A DNA stretch of 64,000 bases from NCBI GenBank assembly GCA_033807695.1, contig CM066301.1, positions 4,216,001 through 4,280,000 of the forward strand, in the 5' to 3' direction. Each line of letters starts with the position of its first letter. Position 1 is the first letter of the stretch. Source of the stretch: Daedaleopsis sinensis. Taxonomy: Eukaryota > Basidiomycota > Agaricomycetes > Polyporales > Polyporaceae. The notes under the pieces were generated by a model. It was given only the letters and a program-made list of their open reading frames with translations. It searched no databases and was not told the DNA's origin. This document shows positions 34,873 through 47,715 of the stretch, piece after piece. The translations under genes were made by a program, and so were the position numbers.

Positions 34873-36135
34873 TCACACAAACCCGTGGCGAGCTATGCGC
34901 CCCATCCCCTCATAAGCGCGATGCCTCCGTCCAGACTGGTCCTCCCAGCTTGGGGCCTCCGCACTCAGGTTCGCGTGCCATGTGCACACGCCGCGCGGAA
35001 CGTTCACGTCCCCAGTGACCTTCCATGCGCGTACCTGAGCGGCAGCGGCGTCGTGCTCGAGGAACAGGCACTCCGTCCCGTGCGGACCGTAGTCGCCCAG
35101 CCACAGGCCGACGAGCGTTTCCGGACGCCACTCGGGCGAGGCGGGATCCATGCCTTCCTGCATGATGGTGCGGAGGGGGTAGTATCGGGGTATGATGCTC
35201 GAGTATGGGCCACTGAGGGCATGCACCGGATTGTGGAGATCGAGGATGCGTACATTGGACAAGTGATGGGGCAGCGGCGAGGGAAAGAAGGAGATGGATG
35301 CGGGCTTCGGGACGCCTGCAACATAGTGGAGGTTCGTCCACCAGTGACGTTGGGTTTCATCGACGGGAGGAGGATCTTCTTGTCGGAGACGGGGGACGCC
35401 TCGATCGGCATCATACCAGGCTGCCGGAGTGTCCTGCGGAAACTCTGGATTGGTCCATGGGCGCCTGGGAGGCTCGAGCGTGAGCGTGAGGTTCGTGGGC
35501 GCAAGGACATGTAGCGAGGGATTGCCGAGGTCGTCTTCGTCGTCCATTTGGGACAACGACTGTGGTAAGCCGTCGAGGTCAATAGCACTGAGATCTTGCT
35601 CTGACCGTTGATGCCAGCTGATATGAACATCATCAGCGATCTCCGGCGAGGTCTGGCTGCGGGGAGTGAATCCAATCTGGATAAACTCAATGTAGGTGGG
35701 ATAGCGTGGCCCAGATTGCGCGGCTACGGCAGGGAGCTTCCAGACGTCACCGACAATTATGTGCTCGCCGTCCCGGAACCTGTGATCAGGTAGTAGGCGA
35801 AACTCGACGATGTTCCCTGTGAACGGATAGTCACTGCACCACAATCCTATTAGGGGACCATATCTGTGAAGAAGCCGGCCGTAGATGATGCGGAAAGAGC
35901 GTCCTCCCAGTGAAGTATTGCTGTCGATACCGTACAGTGTGCAGAAGCGGCGCCACGTAGATGCATCGTCAATCAATGGGTAGTAGAGCTTCCGTGACGA
36001 CGAGATGGAGTGGATAACGTCGACCGGAGACAGTTCTGCGATGAGGTGCTGAAGTACGTCGTACGGGAGATCTAGCAACGTTGGCATTGATGCTGAGTCC
36101 CTGTAGTCTCGAGTCAGGATATGTTTACCCGCCAT
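34873..36135 (-). CDS. F-box protein, C-terminus probably frameshifted
   Basis: 420 codons in one frame from ATG 36135; a second in-frame ATG (MPTLLDLPYDVL) lies 16 codons later, just before the F-box. F-box: LLDLPYDVLQHLIAELSPVD, then SISSSRKLYY and WRRFC. It continues with YGPLIGLWCSDYPFTGNIVEF and a repeat of the same type, LVGLWLGDYGPHG, indicating a beta-rich substrate-binding half. It stops at RIARHGFV, but the adjacent frame continues with plausible C-terminal sequence. F-box proteins recruit substrates to SCF ubiquitin ligases; substrate unknown. Confidence 0.8.
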   Translation of the reverse strand: MAGKHILTRDYRDSASMPTLLDLPYDVLQHLIAELSPVDVIHSISSSRKLYYPLIDDASTWRRFCTLYGIDSNTSLGGRSFRIIYGRLLHRYGPLIGLWCSDYPFTGNIVEFRLLPDHRFRDGEHIIVGDVWKLPAVAAQSGPRYPTYIEFIQIGFTPRSQTSPEIADDVHISWHQRSEQDLSAIDLDGLPQSLSQMDDEDDLGNPSLHVLAPTNLTLTLEPPRRPWTNPEFPQDTPAAWYDADRGVPRLRQEDPPPVDETQRHWWTNLHYVAGVPKPASISFFPSPLPHHLSNVRILDLHNPVHALSGPYSSIIPRYYPLRTIMQEGMDPASPEWRPETLVGLWLGDYGPHGTECLFLEHDAAAAQVRAWKVTGDVNVPRGVCTWHANLSAEAPSWEDQSGRRHRAYEGMGRIARHGFV

Positions 36136-37005
36136 TGACGAGACACATTGTGCACACCAGTATCTAGAGGATCAGATGCCGGGTTTGCGCGCACGTCGCT
36201 CGGCTGGCTGTCTGTGATTCTGCAGTGCGATGAACTTTTCCGTTAGTTTAAGTCATTGAGCATTTACTATAACGATTAACCATAGAAAACCCACCAGTCC
36301 TGGATGCGATGTCGTGATGTAAGGTGGAAGTAGCAGAGTCGCCTGCAGTAGGACATCAAGTTCGTTGATTATGCGTACTACTACCGTAATTCGCGAGGGA
36401 GCATTGCATAGGGTTTGTATCGATTTGGTCACTGTTTCGATCCCCACTGTGGCGATAGCTTTTTGTCACGTTCGATAATGACGTCCATGACGTAGGTAAC
36501 GTCTTTCGGAGTTTGAATTGTCCCAGGATCAGTATCCCCTACTCAGTCGTTCTGGTGCATCTTGTTCTCTACCCTCATCATCTTGATTCTTATCGTCTCC
36601 TGCTCTTTCAACGCAGTCCTTGCCACCAGTCCGTGCCATGATATTCATGTGAGGCGACTGCAGGCGGAAGGACTGGGCTGTTCGGTTAGGTGGGGGCATA
36701 TATTACCGCTATCTGGGGTGTACAAGACACTTCTGCAGGCTGTATGCACCAACAGCCCAACATACAACAAACAGGTGTCGCACCCTTCATAAATGTTCTG
36801 CTTATCAGAGAAGTCACAGTCATAGTTTACTACAGGCACATCTCGTTTTCCACAGTCCAGGCGGATAAGGACCGCAGTGAATATATTCTAGCTGTGCGTC
36901 GCAATCCGAAGTAAGTACCCAATACGTCTTGAGATCTTTAAAACCCAAAGAGACTAATAATGATATCCCAAAAGCCCGAAAAATAATCGCCAATAAAGCA
37001 CCTCG
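36136..37005. other. Intergenic
   Basis: AT-rich; no gene supported. A hydrophobic frame near 36562 lacks an ATG. Confidence 0.45.
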
Positions 37006-38271
37006 TCACAGGCAAGAAATGCACAGTGTGCCCCGCTTCTGGAACTCATCCAATCTCTCAAAGATCTCCCGTCGCACCTCCTTCTCCATTCCGTCGTTGT
37101 CGCACGACACGTAGAACATGACCGTCAACCCATGAAACTCCTCTCGGCTGAGGTCGGCGTCGATCCGAGCCCAGTCAAGCGCGAGCAAATCCTGGACGGA
37201 CGCTATCTCCAGCGCGAACGACATTTCCTCCAAGTCGCGCGACCGAATCTGGGACAGCATGGTCGTCACCCAGGGGAAGAGTCGATGGGAGACGAACGCC
37301 TGGGACGCGCGGACATCAAGCCCTCCAAAGTGGAGCGAGCGCAAGCCGGTGTTGTGCGCGAGGCTCAGATGGTTCTGCAGCACCCCGTCCTCGGAAACTC
37401 CCGCGGGGAACTCGATGTGGAGGGACTCGAGCGCGGAGCCGCTCGCCTGGAGGAGATCGCCGACCGATTGGATGTTCTCAAGCTCGCGCCAACAGAGCTG
37501 GATGGTCTGCAGTTGGTGGTCATGTGGGTGCTGCAAGAGCCATTCCGTGACGAGTGTGGGGGACGACTTGGAGTCGAGGAAGAGGTACGAGAGCTGCATG
37601 CGTCCGGCGTCGAGCAGCGCGTCCGACCCGTTCTCAAAGGGAGAAGGTGAGTCGGTCTTCCAGGACACGGCTTGGAAGTAGAGTTCGTGAAGGGCGGGGA
37701 AGGCGGAGAGGAAGGCGATAACGTCCCGGGACGCGTCGAAGGAGACCTCGAAGAGGAAGAGCTGGCGCACCGACTTCGACACCCCTGCGAACGCTCTGCG
37801 CGTCTCCTCGCTCAACGCGTGCCACCTCACGCGAGCCAGAGCAAGGGTCGTGACCTGGTCGAGGAGCGGGAAGAGGTCCGCGGCGGCGTTCACCCACGTA
37901 TCGTCCTCGCGTGGAGTACCGTCCGGGGTTGCTCCGTCGTAATCCGCGCTGAGGGACAGCTTTCGGACGCAAAAGGCGATGGTGGGCGTGGAGGTGAGTA
38001 GGGCACGGAATCGAGTCACATCATCGGCATGCCGGAGACGGACGTTGCGGAAGAGGTGGAAACGGCTGCTCGAAAGCCAATCCTTGCAGGCGAGGCTGCA
38101 CGCTCGGAGAGCCTCAAGGTCGTCCCAAAGGTAATCTATCGTCTGGTCGCAAAGCTCTGGCGGGATACGGATGGAGGATGGCATAATGGCGGTGGGCGAC
38201 GGTGCAGGGTCTAGGATGTGTGGGTTTCTCGAAGGTGCGTCTATGTCTAGAGATGTGTCTCCCGCTGCCAA
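37006..38271 (-). CDS. F-box/LRR-like protein
   Basis: 421 codons without introns. An inner ATG 29 codons later (MPSSIRIPPEL) is a plausible alternative start because the F-box follows it at once: IRIPPELCDQTIDYLWDD, LRACSLACKDWLSSSR. Degenerate leucine-rich segments follow (VTTLALARVRW, VRQLFLFEVSF, LHELYFQAVSW, LQTIQLCWREL, LESLHIEF, LRSLHFGGL). This layout is typical of the large F-box families of wood-decay basidiomycetes. Role: probable substrate adaptor of an SCF ubiquitin ligase. A TATATA stretch lies near 38340. Confidence 0.85.
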   Translation of the reverse strand: MAAGDTSLDIDAPSRNPHILDPAPSPTAIMPSSIRIPPELCDQTIDYLWDDLEALRACSLACKDWLSSSRFHLFRNVRLRHADDVTRFRALLTSTPTIAFCVRKLSLSADYDGATPDGTPREDDTWVNAAADLFPLLDQVTTLALARVRWHALSEETRRAFAGVSKSVRQLFLFEVSFDASRDVIAFLSAFPALHELYFQAVSWKTDSPSPFENGSDALLDAGRMQLSYLFLDSKSSPTLVTEWLLQHPHDHQLQTIQLCWRELENIQSVGDLLQASGSALESLHIEFPAGVSEDGVLQNHLSLAHNTGLRSLHFGGLDVRASQAFVSHRLFPWVTTMLSQIRSRDLEEMSFALEIASVQDLLALDWARIDADLSREEFHGLTVMFYVSCDNDGMEKEVRREIFERLDEFQKRGTLCISCL

Positions 38272-38681
38272 CGGGGGAGCAGAGAGTGGTGAGTCTGGAT
38301 ACCCAGGATCGCAGGGTGTTATCTAGCTAGGCTAGGGGGGATATATAAGTGCCTGAGAATGTCTTAGGAGAGATTGATGACTAGCACCTTTGCACCTCCG
38401 ATTCAGACTGATTCAGACCATGTTTCGAGCGTCGAGCTGTGTCGACCTTCCCCACCCCGGGGGTATGTAGCACTCTCTGATTGGCTGTGGAGGTGGAACG
38501 ATGCAGATTAGCGTCGAGAGAGGTGCCGACTTGGTGCCGACTATCACTATGGGCGCTTCGTAGCACACTCCGATGCGCGCGTTAACAGGCGTTAACCGGA
38601 GACGCTTCCGAATCCGACCACTGCCACTGCCAGACTGGTCGTGTACATGCCAGCCTGAGCTTGAACGAACCACTTGCCAAC
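38272..38681. other. Divergent promoter region
   Basis: About 400 bp between the F-box gene and PAM17; includes a TATATA stretch near 38340. Nothing else seen. Confidence 0.45.
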
Positions 38682-39625
38682 ATGGCTTCACTCCAGCTCC
38701 GACTCTCGCGAAAGCTACCTCTTTCAACGCGACAGCAAATCGTTCCCAGTTCAAGAATACGCGTACCAACCTCAGCATGGCGTGGCAAGGCGACAAAAGC
38801 GGGGAAGGCGGATGCCTCGGTCTCAGAAACCGAGAAAGTCACGCTGCCGTGGCAGGAGTACCTCGGTATCCGCAAGCGCAAGAGGAGATGGGAGACGGTA
38901 CGTCCAAGATTTCTGAAGAGTGCGGTGGTATGGGTTCGCCTCGCATACTTATTCTTGCACCATAATAGGCCGTCACCATCCCTGCGACCATCGGCGGATT
39001 CGTAGGAGGCTTTGCGTACTTTGGATCTCTCGAGATGGATCCTAGCAAACCGATCTTCGTGCGTGTCCCAGCTTTCAGTGTTTTGAGTGGGAACTTACGC
39101 TGGGAATGCCAGAACATCGACCCGATGTTCGTGTACGGCGCTGCAGTCTTCGGGTGTGCTGGTGCGTTCTCCTCTTCTTTTCCTCTCTTCCAGTCGCCGA
39201 AGATGCGCGTCCTCCGTCTGTGCAGGTCTCGGCTACCTCGTTGGTCCAGTCGTCGGCTCCAGTTTCTGGCGGTTGACCCACCGGCGGCTCATGCGGCTCA
39301 TCGAGCTCCGCGACAAGGAGTTCCACCAGCACATAGTCAAGAACCGCGTGGACCCCACGGCGCAGAGTGCGACGAACCCCGTGCCTGATTATTACGGTGT
39401 GTCCAATCGTCTCGCCGATGGCAGACACGGCCACGGGTGCTCATATCCTTCTCTGCGACTTGTATAGGCGAGAAAATTGGCTCTCTGCATGACTATAGAC
39501 AGGTATGTGTCTGCTGCGTGCGGTGACGGTAAGGGAAACAGTGCTGACGACATTCGACTCTACAGTGGCTCAGGGATCAGGCGAAGTTCCGGCGAAAAGC
39601 GTCTGGCTTCCTCTCCGAAGAGTAG
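38682..39625 (+). CDS. PAM17: Mitochondrial import motor subunit PAM17
   Basis: Six exons (38682-38897, 38969-39058, 39113-39161, 39226-39396, 39468-39502, 39566-39625) give 206 residues, the usual length. Pam17 sits in the inner mitochondrial membrane and helps the TIM23 complex and its Hsp70 motor pull presequence proteins into the matrix. Family hallmarks: basic N-terminal targeting region, LPWQEYLGIRKRKRRWET, TIPATIGGFVGGFAYFGSLE (membrane segment 1), IDPMFVYGAAVFGC and GYLVGPVVGSSFWRL (segment 2), then KEFHQHIVKNRVDPT and EKIGSLHDYRQWLRDQAKF. All exon junctions fall inside these motifs without disturbing them. Confidence 0.95.
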
Positions 39626-40054
39626 TTTACCGGCTGGTTATTGTTCACCGCATAATTGCACATCTTCCTCCTCACCTCAACACTGCTTTCGCTCAACCGC
39701 CGCAGAAAGTCTTGGCATATACTGAACGTCTTCAACCTTGTCTCGCGAACATGACGTACATACTGTCCCCCTCGCCGCCTATAAGAGCTCCGAGGACGCC
39801 GTGTTCACAGCTGCGGCTAGACACGTATTCGTGTGATACATGCGCAATCAGAGAGCACTTAGTTAGCAGAGAATGAAATACCAGGCTCGTAATATGGCCA
39901 TGACATACCCTGGACCGCAGGCGCTTCTGGTCCATCTCGGGCCGTGGAGGCTTGGGCTATGCATGCAGCGAATGCTTCTGGACGCCGTCACCGAGAGTCT
40001 ATATGTATCCTGCTCGTCTCCCATTCTCGTCTCCCATCCATGTAGCCCACCACC
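39626..40054. other. Intergenic
   Basis: Promoter region of the RING-H2 gene; a TATAAGAG sequence near 39780 is far from its ATG. No gene. Confidence 0.45.
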
Positions 40055-42065
40055 ATGGCCGACGCCATCTCCTTCAACACCGCCGTCGGCCGCCCCCCGC
40101 TCGCGGTGCTCAGCACAACCCGCACAGCAACGGCAGAGACAGCGTCCCCGGCTTCCCCAACATCGACACCCCCCTCGCCTCCAGCTGACGCTCCAAACAC
40201 GAATGGCGGACGTGCGCAGCCGGGTAGCACGAGTGCCTTCGGACGGGCATGGTTGCGGGTTCGGGAGTTCCTGGGGCTCGCAGGTCCGAGCAGGCGGGGA
40301 CGGCGGGAGCGTCGAAGACTCGTGCAATACTTTGTGTTTCTTGCGTTATGCTTCGTCCAAGTACGTCCAAGTCTTGAGTTCTCGGCGCCGTCCAACTTGC
40401 AAGCTTCTCCGAATGGTGTCCCGAGACAGAGGCTCATGCGCCCTTACTAGGTGTTCGTCATCATCGTGTCGACCGCGCTCGGGGCGCGGCGCAAGAGCCC
40501 GCAGCCGGAAAGGCCGGGGCAGACTGAGCTCCAGGCGTGCACCATCCTCGGCGCGTGGAACATCATCTGGCTCGCACGGCTGTTGGTGAAGGCCTACGTA
40601 GTCTCCTGGTTCTTCCTCCGCGGGTGAGTTCCAACTTCATGCGCATAGGTGCGGGGTATGTGCTCACTCGGACGTCACTTATGGTAGGCCTCCAACACCT
40701 ACAGAAACCATATGCCCACTTTCTCTGCGTGCATTTCATCTCCTGTACGTGGTCCATACATCATGGGGGGCATTGGGCGATGTAACGAGCTGTGTTACAT
40801 CCTGGATACATCTCAAAAGTCGCGTGTAACCACGATGTATCCAGGATGGAACACATTGACAGAAAGCCATATGTGGATTTTAATCACGCTATAACGACTC
40901 GTTACATCAGTCAATGCCCCCGGTGCATGATACGGGTGTTTACATTGTGCTCACGAGCCACTGTCCTACAGCCTCTACAAGGTCGACCCGTTCGCGACTC
41001 TCATATGGTTCTTTAGCGCGATTTTGGTCGTGTATGCGCACGGCTCGCGGTGTCGCTCTGCGGCCAGCGACATCTCCGCTGCGACGTACTTCATCCTCAT
41101 CCTCATCTACACGCGATTCGTGATCATGAATTTTGTCCCGGTACGTCCCCCAACCTCTCTGTACAACATTATCCCAACCCAGAACCTAGATTGTCCGAAC
41201 GATAATGATGCGACGAGGCGCTAGCCAGCCCACCATCAGCAAGCTCTCGCGTGCAGAAGTCGACCGCATCCCGCTCGTTCTGTACATCCCTCCACCGCCC
41301 GACGATGCGCCCAAGAGCCCGATCACGCCCCTCCCTCGCGCGCTCTCCCATCCCCCAGTCACTCCCATCTCATCCGCATGGCCGCCCCCAGAGAAGAAAC
41401 GGCGGTTCATATTCTTCCGCCCGTTGATGAAGCGCCGCAAGACAGTTCCTGCGGATGCCGAGCTCGGCGACCGCGAGCTCGCGACGAGTCCCGGGCCAGA
41501 TGCGGACGACGCGGACGATTGGGACAAGATGTGGGAGCCTGCGCAATACCCGTTTGTGCGGCTCCCGGAGAACAGGGCGACATGCGGCATCTGTCTGTCC
41601 GAGTTCGAGGCGCCGCGCAGGCTGAACGGCCATGCACCACACGCGGACGGCGAGGAGGAGTCTGAAGGCCACGAGATGCACGCCCAACCGGTGGGTGCAG
41701 AGCGGACAGATGCCGCCATCCAGGAGGTCAGAGTGGAGACGCCCCGCGCAGCGGACGCGCACACGGTGGAGCTCGCAGATTCGGGCAGCAGCGACGCCCC
41801 GGAGCCGCTGCGGCTGCTCGGGTGCGGGCACGTGTTCCATGTACGTCTTGTCCGTTGTTCATGCACGACTGGCCATCCCATCTTCCCAGCCCTGCATTTT
41901 CGTTCGAGGGTGCCATGCTAACTTACGTGCCTGCAGAAGGACTGTGTCGACCAGTGGCTGACGGAGAAGTCGGGGCGGTGCCCGTACTGCCAGACGAAGG
42001 TCGAGGTGCCCCCTCCGCCGCGCAAGAACATGGGAAGGAGGCGCTGGCGGCGCGGAACTGTGTAG
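40055..42065 (+). CDS. Multi-pass membrane RING-H2 protein, probable E3 ubiquitin ligase
   Basis: Five exons (40055-40360, 40451-40623, 40972-41140, 41190-41840, 41937-42065) give 475 residues. A Pro/Thr-rich N-terminus precedes hydrophobic helices (VQYFVFLALCFVQVFVIIV, TILGAWNIIWLARLLV, FATLIWFFSAILVVY, ISAATYFILILIYTRFVIM). The C-terminal half is cytosolic, with a split RING-H2: CGIC near residue 347, about 75 acidic/His-rich residues, then CGHVFHKDCVDQWL and CPYC. The final intron falls between the two His-side ligands. The very short basic tail is RRRWRRGTV. Membrane RING-H2 proteins usually act in organelle quality control; the target is unknown. Intron 2 is 348 bp and holds a foldback repeat. 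Confidence 0.87.
40760..40931. repeat. Foldback (MITE-like) element inside intron 2 of the RING-H2 gene
   Basis: Outer arms 40760-40789 and 40898-40931 are imperfect inverted repeats (ATCATG, GGGGGCATTG and GATGTAACGAG on one arm; their complements on the other). Inner arms 40794-40811 and 40835-40852 pair at 17 of 18 positions. In addition GATGTAAC and GTTACATC flank a 7-nt loop at 40779-40801. It looks like a small non-autonomous DNA element; a TA precedes one end and follows the other. No coding capacity. Confidence 0.65.
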
Positions 42066-42588
42066 GTGCGATGCATTGTTACGATGAACTTGACGACGAC
42101 TGCGATGTGATGCGTGCTTTGCTTGCTGTATTCTTCTGCTTTGGTTCGGTATCTCGCGGTGTGGATCTAGTGTACTATGTGGCATCGACCTAATGTACAA
42201 CGTGCATACGGCCATGCTTTCATCCGCAGACATACATACATGACGAGCATTGAATATCACTACCGGGTGAGTCAAATGCGAGCTATAGGTTGTTTCTTCT
42301 TCTTCTCCGTGCTCCACAATCGCTTGTCGAAAACGGTGAGGGGAGTGATCAATGACAGATCATGATTAGATAGTTCAGGCTTTCTACTGGTACTAGCCAT
42401 CACAGCGGATTAACAGCGCACTGATCACTGAACATTCGACATTCGACAAGACAACAATGACAGGAGGAGGAGGAAACAAGTTTGGGTAAGAATGAACGTA
42501 GCTAGTATTGCATAAAGAATCACGAAATGCGGGGGAAGGATGAGGGGAGACTACATAATGAATCCGGGATGTCATTGTCTGGTATCGA
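42066..42588. other. Convergent 3' intergenic region
   Basis: Between two convergent genes; no other feature seen. Confidence 0.5.
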
Positions 42589-44206
42589 TCAAGAGAAATG
42601 GGGCCAGTAGTTTCCCCAGGACGGTAAGAGGAATGCTTCGGGAGGGAGTGCAAAGAGTTGTCGTATGCTCTCCCCGGTAAGGTATAAGCTTGAAACAATG
42701 TACAGAATCAAAGACGAAACGCATATGCAACACAACAGTATGGACGAGACCCCGTTGTAACAAACGTCTAATATGGATATGTCGCCCAAAATGAAATACA
42801 TAAAAAAAAAAATTCCAAGGATCTCTGTTGTAGCACCCGCCACGACCACGGCCACGGACGCAATGCGCCAAAACTTGAGTTCCAGATGGCTGCTGAGCAC
42901 TGCGTTCCACCCGATGAGGTGAGGTAGCCCGTAAGCCGCGGTGCTGAGGAATGATGGCAAAAGCAGCAGTCTGATTACGGCCCCGACGATGTCTGAGATG
43001 CGCTCTGATCGGATAATGGCAAATGACGACGACAGGTTCGAGTTGCCTCGGATATAGTATACGCCATTCGGGTTAGCGGAGTTCAAGCCAGGGTAGCGAG
43101 ATCTGGCCATGGAACACGCCGACATCCTTCGACAAGTCGCACTGTCCTCGTTCCCCCCTGAGTCAGGGTCGCAACCCCGACTTGTATCCCCAGACATCCA
43201 GGCGCCTAGCAGAGAAGCGTTCTCCCATGAGCACGTCCGACTTGTCTCCACAGACATCCAGGCGCCTAGCAGAGAAGCGTTGTCGCCTGTGATGACTATT
43301 GGGTCCCGGACATCCTTCGGCTTGTTCCACCAAAGCGCATAGGTGATCATGGCGCACACAGCGTGCGCGATTGTCGATACCTCGAGAAGGGAGAGCGGGA
43401 GGTGTTCCGCGAGGCGGTTCAAGCAGCTCAGGCAGAACCAGAGCACCTGCCAGACGAGGATCGCTTTCGCAAACCCGTCGGCTTTGCTTCGGTCGGCGAT
43501 GCTTACGAGCGCGATATCGGGAATGAGGGAGGGCTCGTACTCCATGAGCAAGCGTACGCCGTGTGCGGTGAGGGTACCGCTTCCCTGCTTCAAGGGAAGG
43601 TAGCGATCCACCGGTATGGTGTGGGGGTCTTGTAGAACGAAGCCGCCCATGATAGCGTAGAAGCTATGTGTCAACGTCCATGGGTGTCGACGAGTGTTCG
43701 CCGGTTTCTCGGTGGATTGCTCGGGATCGTCGGAAACAGGATTGAGTGAGCGGGCATAGCCCGTCTTTGTAGGCCATGGTACGCGAGTCGTCAAGTTCAA
43801 GTTAGATATCATCATTCGTTTAGTGCTGCGATGACAATCAGCGTACCTCTTGTCCGAAGATTTGACAGAGCTTGCGCTTGTTCCACGAAGGGGGTTTAGG
43901 AGGATAGCCGAGAAGGGTCTGTGCGTCCTTGCACAGGCGTACAGCAGCGACTAGTTGCATGGTTGCAGTCATAATGAGTAATTCTGGTGCGAGTAGCGTC
44001 ACAACGAGCCATCCGACTTTCTCGAGAAACACCCTGGTGGACGATTTGCCTTGGGTGACGTCGAGGTGGATGGCCGACCAGACACAGATGATGAGAGTGC
44101 CAAGACAGCTCGACAGAATGCTCCATGTACCGCGGACGCTGGGCTCCGGGCTCCAGGGAATCAGTTCTACGGGGTGTTCCTGGTCCATGGTGAATCGTGG
44201 GTTCAT
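42589..44206 (-). CDS. Uncharacterised multi-pass membrane protein
   Basis: Two exons (44206-43847, 43764-42589) and an 82 bp intron give 511 residues. It belongs to a membrane family common in Agaricomycetes (from memory), with CVWSAIHL near the first helix, WTLTHSFYAIMGGFVL, DRSKADGFAKAI and ALWWNKPKDV as typical segments. About seven hydrophobic helices are visible, including AVIRLLLLPSFLSTAAYGL, TTEILGIFFFMYFILG and VSSILLCCICVSSLILYIV. After WWNKP the loop holds a 20-residue tandem duplication (NASLLGAWMS twice). Function is not known. Confidence 0.8.
43178..43280. repeat. 60-bp tandem duplication inside the membrane-protein gene
   Basis: Units at 43178-43220 and 43238-43280 share about 43 nearly identical bases with a 60 bp period, so the copy is in frame (20 residues). 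Confidence 0.9.
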
Positions 44207-44259
44207 GGGTTGTCCTTGCTGGTGCGGGGATGCTTATACTCACCTACGATACGGCATGC

Positions 44260-44504
44260 ACACCCCGCATGGTGGATGTCCGACGCACGGTGGACTCGAA
44301 CATGTGCCGCGACTATTAGGGCGAGGTCAGATGCATACAATGTGGTCTGCCTGTCGCACCGGCAGGTACCGGTCAGGACTGAAGCTCTTACACCCCGCAT
44401 GGTGGATGTCCGAAGCACGGTGGACTCGAACATGTGCCACGACTATTATTAGGGCGAGGTCAGATGTCTACCTTGAAGGTGGCCTGCCTGTCGCACCGGC
44501 AGGT
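44260..44504. repeat. Direct repeat, two copies about 130 bp apart
   Basis: Copy 1 at 44260-44366 and copy 2 at 44390-44504 share ACACCCCGCATGGTGGATG, GTGGACTCGAACATGTG, CGACTATTAGGGCGAGG and a CTGCC...GGCAG hairpin at the right end, with a few substitutions and a 3-nt insertion in copy 2. Confidence 0.9.
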
Positions 44505-44567
44505 GGCAAGCCCTCCACGACGGACGATCCAGGGAGCTGTGCCTGAAGAGCTTCAGTCCTGACCGGT
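44368..44567. repeat. 22-bp perfect inverted repeat
   Basis: 44368-44389 is the exact reverse complement of 44546-44567 (core GGTCAGGACTGAAGCTCTT). A third partial copy follows near 44569-44600. Confidence 0.9.
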
Positions 44568-45326
44568 CTCAGGACAGAAGCTCTGGGCCTGACCGGTGAC
44601 CGAATGCTTCTATCCGTAAGCCTTAAGATACCAGCCTTCTCACCGCGGACCTAGTATCGCTGTTGCGTCGGTCGAAGACTGGAAGCTGTTTGCGAGTGAG
44701 TAAAACTCGTCAAGAGATATTCACATTTTCATGTTGTGAGGCTTGAACAGAGTAAGTAACTCACCTGTCAGGCTTTCATGGACTTCACTGGCAAGTGCTG
44801 CGAGGGTGGTACATACACGGTGGCCCCGAGTCGGAAGTAGGAAAAGACCTGTCGGTGGCTGTGCTCGAAGCTTTCCTACTTACAATTGACTCACCAAATT
44901 TAACCTATTAACCCAGACCTGGGATAATCCATAACCTGTGACTTCCAGGTTCGAATTGCCGACGCGGGAAAGGGGACACAACTTGACCCATAATCCCATA
45001 GTAATACCCCATAACTCGTAGCAATGAAGTTCTATAACTTTCCCATAGGGGATAATAACCTATCGTTGCATGTGCATGTGCCTCCTATGAGTCAACTACG
45101 TTCGGCACCGCCTACCAGGATGACAACACAACATTTAACACAGCACAATATCAGCGGAAGGTGCAGCAGCGTGAGTGCGAGATTACGCGAAACCTAATGC
45201 GGGTGAGATTTTATTGGTAATGCAAGGTCTAAAGTAACGAGGATCCAGCCCTGCACACCGCAGCACGCCCACGCCGTCGTCGCCGTTGACCGTCCGTCGC
45301 GACCGCGACTAGGGCCTAGCCGCCGC

Positions 45327-47210
<1,884 letters not shown>

Positions 47211-47715
47211 CGTGGACGACGTGGACGGTGAAGGTGGAGGGAGCGGTGGTGAGTGCCAGCAGCCGACACGTAGGGGAATAAAGTTCCAGTTCAAACTCCG
47301 ACATCCTCCAGCCGGCCTGTCCCGACTGTCCCGCGCCTCGCCCTCCCTCTGCCGCCTGCTCTCCTCCTCCTGCCTCTCCAGAACGCGTTCTCTCGCTGTA
47401 ACATCACTCAGTACTGCTACCCAGCACACATGTAGACCAGAAGCACTTGTCCACCAGGCCACAAGTGGGCTCCAGCCAAATCGGCCGATATCTCCAGGAG
47501 GAACTCCGGCACCTTCCGGACCCCGGGGACCGTGTCCCATTCGTCCGGACCAGCGCGGACCGAGCACCCAAGAAATTTTGGCAGCGGGACTAAGCTTACT
47601 GTGCCCAACGATACCTATCGCGTCGGACAGCGCAATGGAAAAGAAAGATGTTGCCTCTTGACTCTACGCACACTTTACACAACTTCCTCTTGCCGTCCGC
47701 CACAGCCCGCTCACA
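47211..47715. promoter_or_regulatory. Shared divergent promoter region of ATP2 and the purine gene
   Basis: About 500 bp between the two divergent genes, including the purine gene's 5' untranslated part. No individual element can be named with confidence. Confidence 0.5.

Larger units (their letters stand above)
44207..45326. other. Repeat-rich intergenic kilobase
   Basis: Contains the 130-bp direct repeats, a 22-bp perfect inverted repeat and AT-rich sequence near 44880-45080. No gene recognised. Confidence 0.6.

Noticed and set aside
36562..36792. A small secreted protein with a signal-peptide-like start (FSTLIILILIVSCSF...)
   Set aside because: The frame has no ATG before the hydrophobic part and no splice model supplies one.
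44260..44504. A tRNA or tRNA-derived SINE, because the minus strand has GTTCGAGTCC, like a B box/T-loop, in both repeat copies
   Set aside because: No flanking 5-bp T-stem, no acceptor stem and no convincing A box at the right distance; the match is too short.
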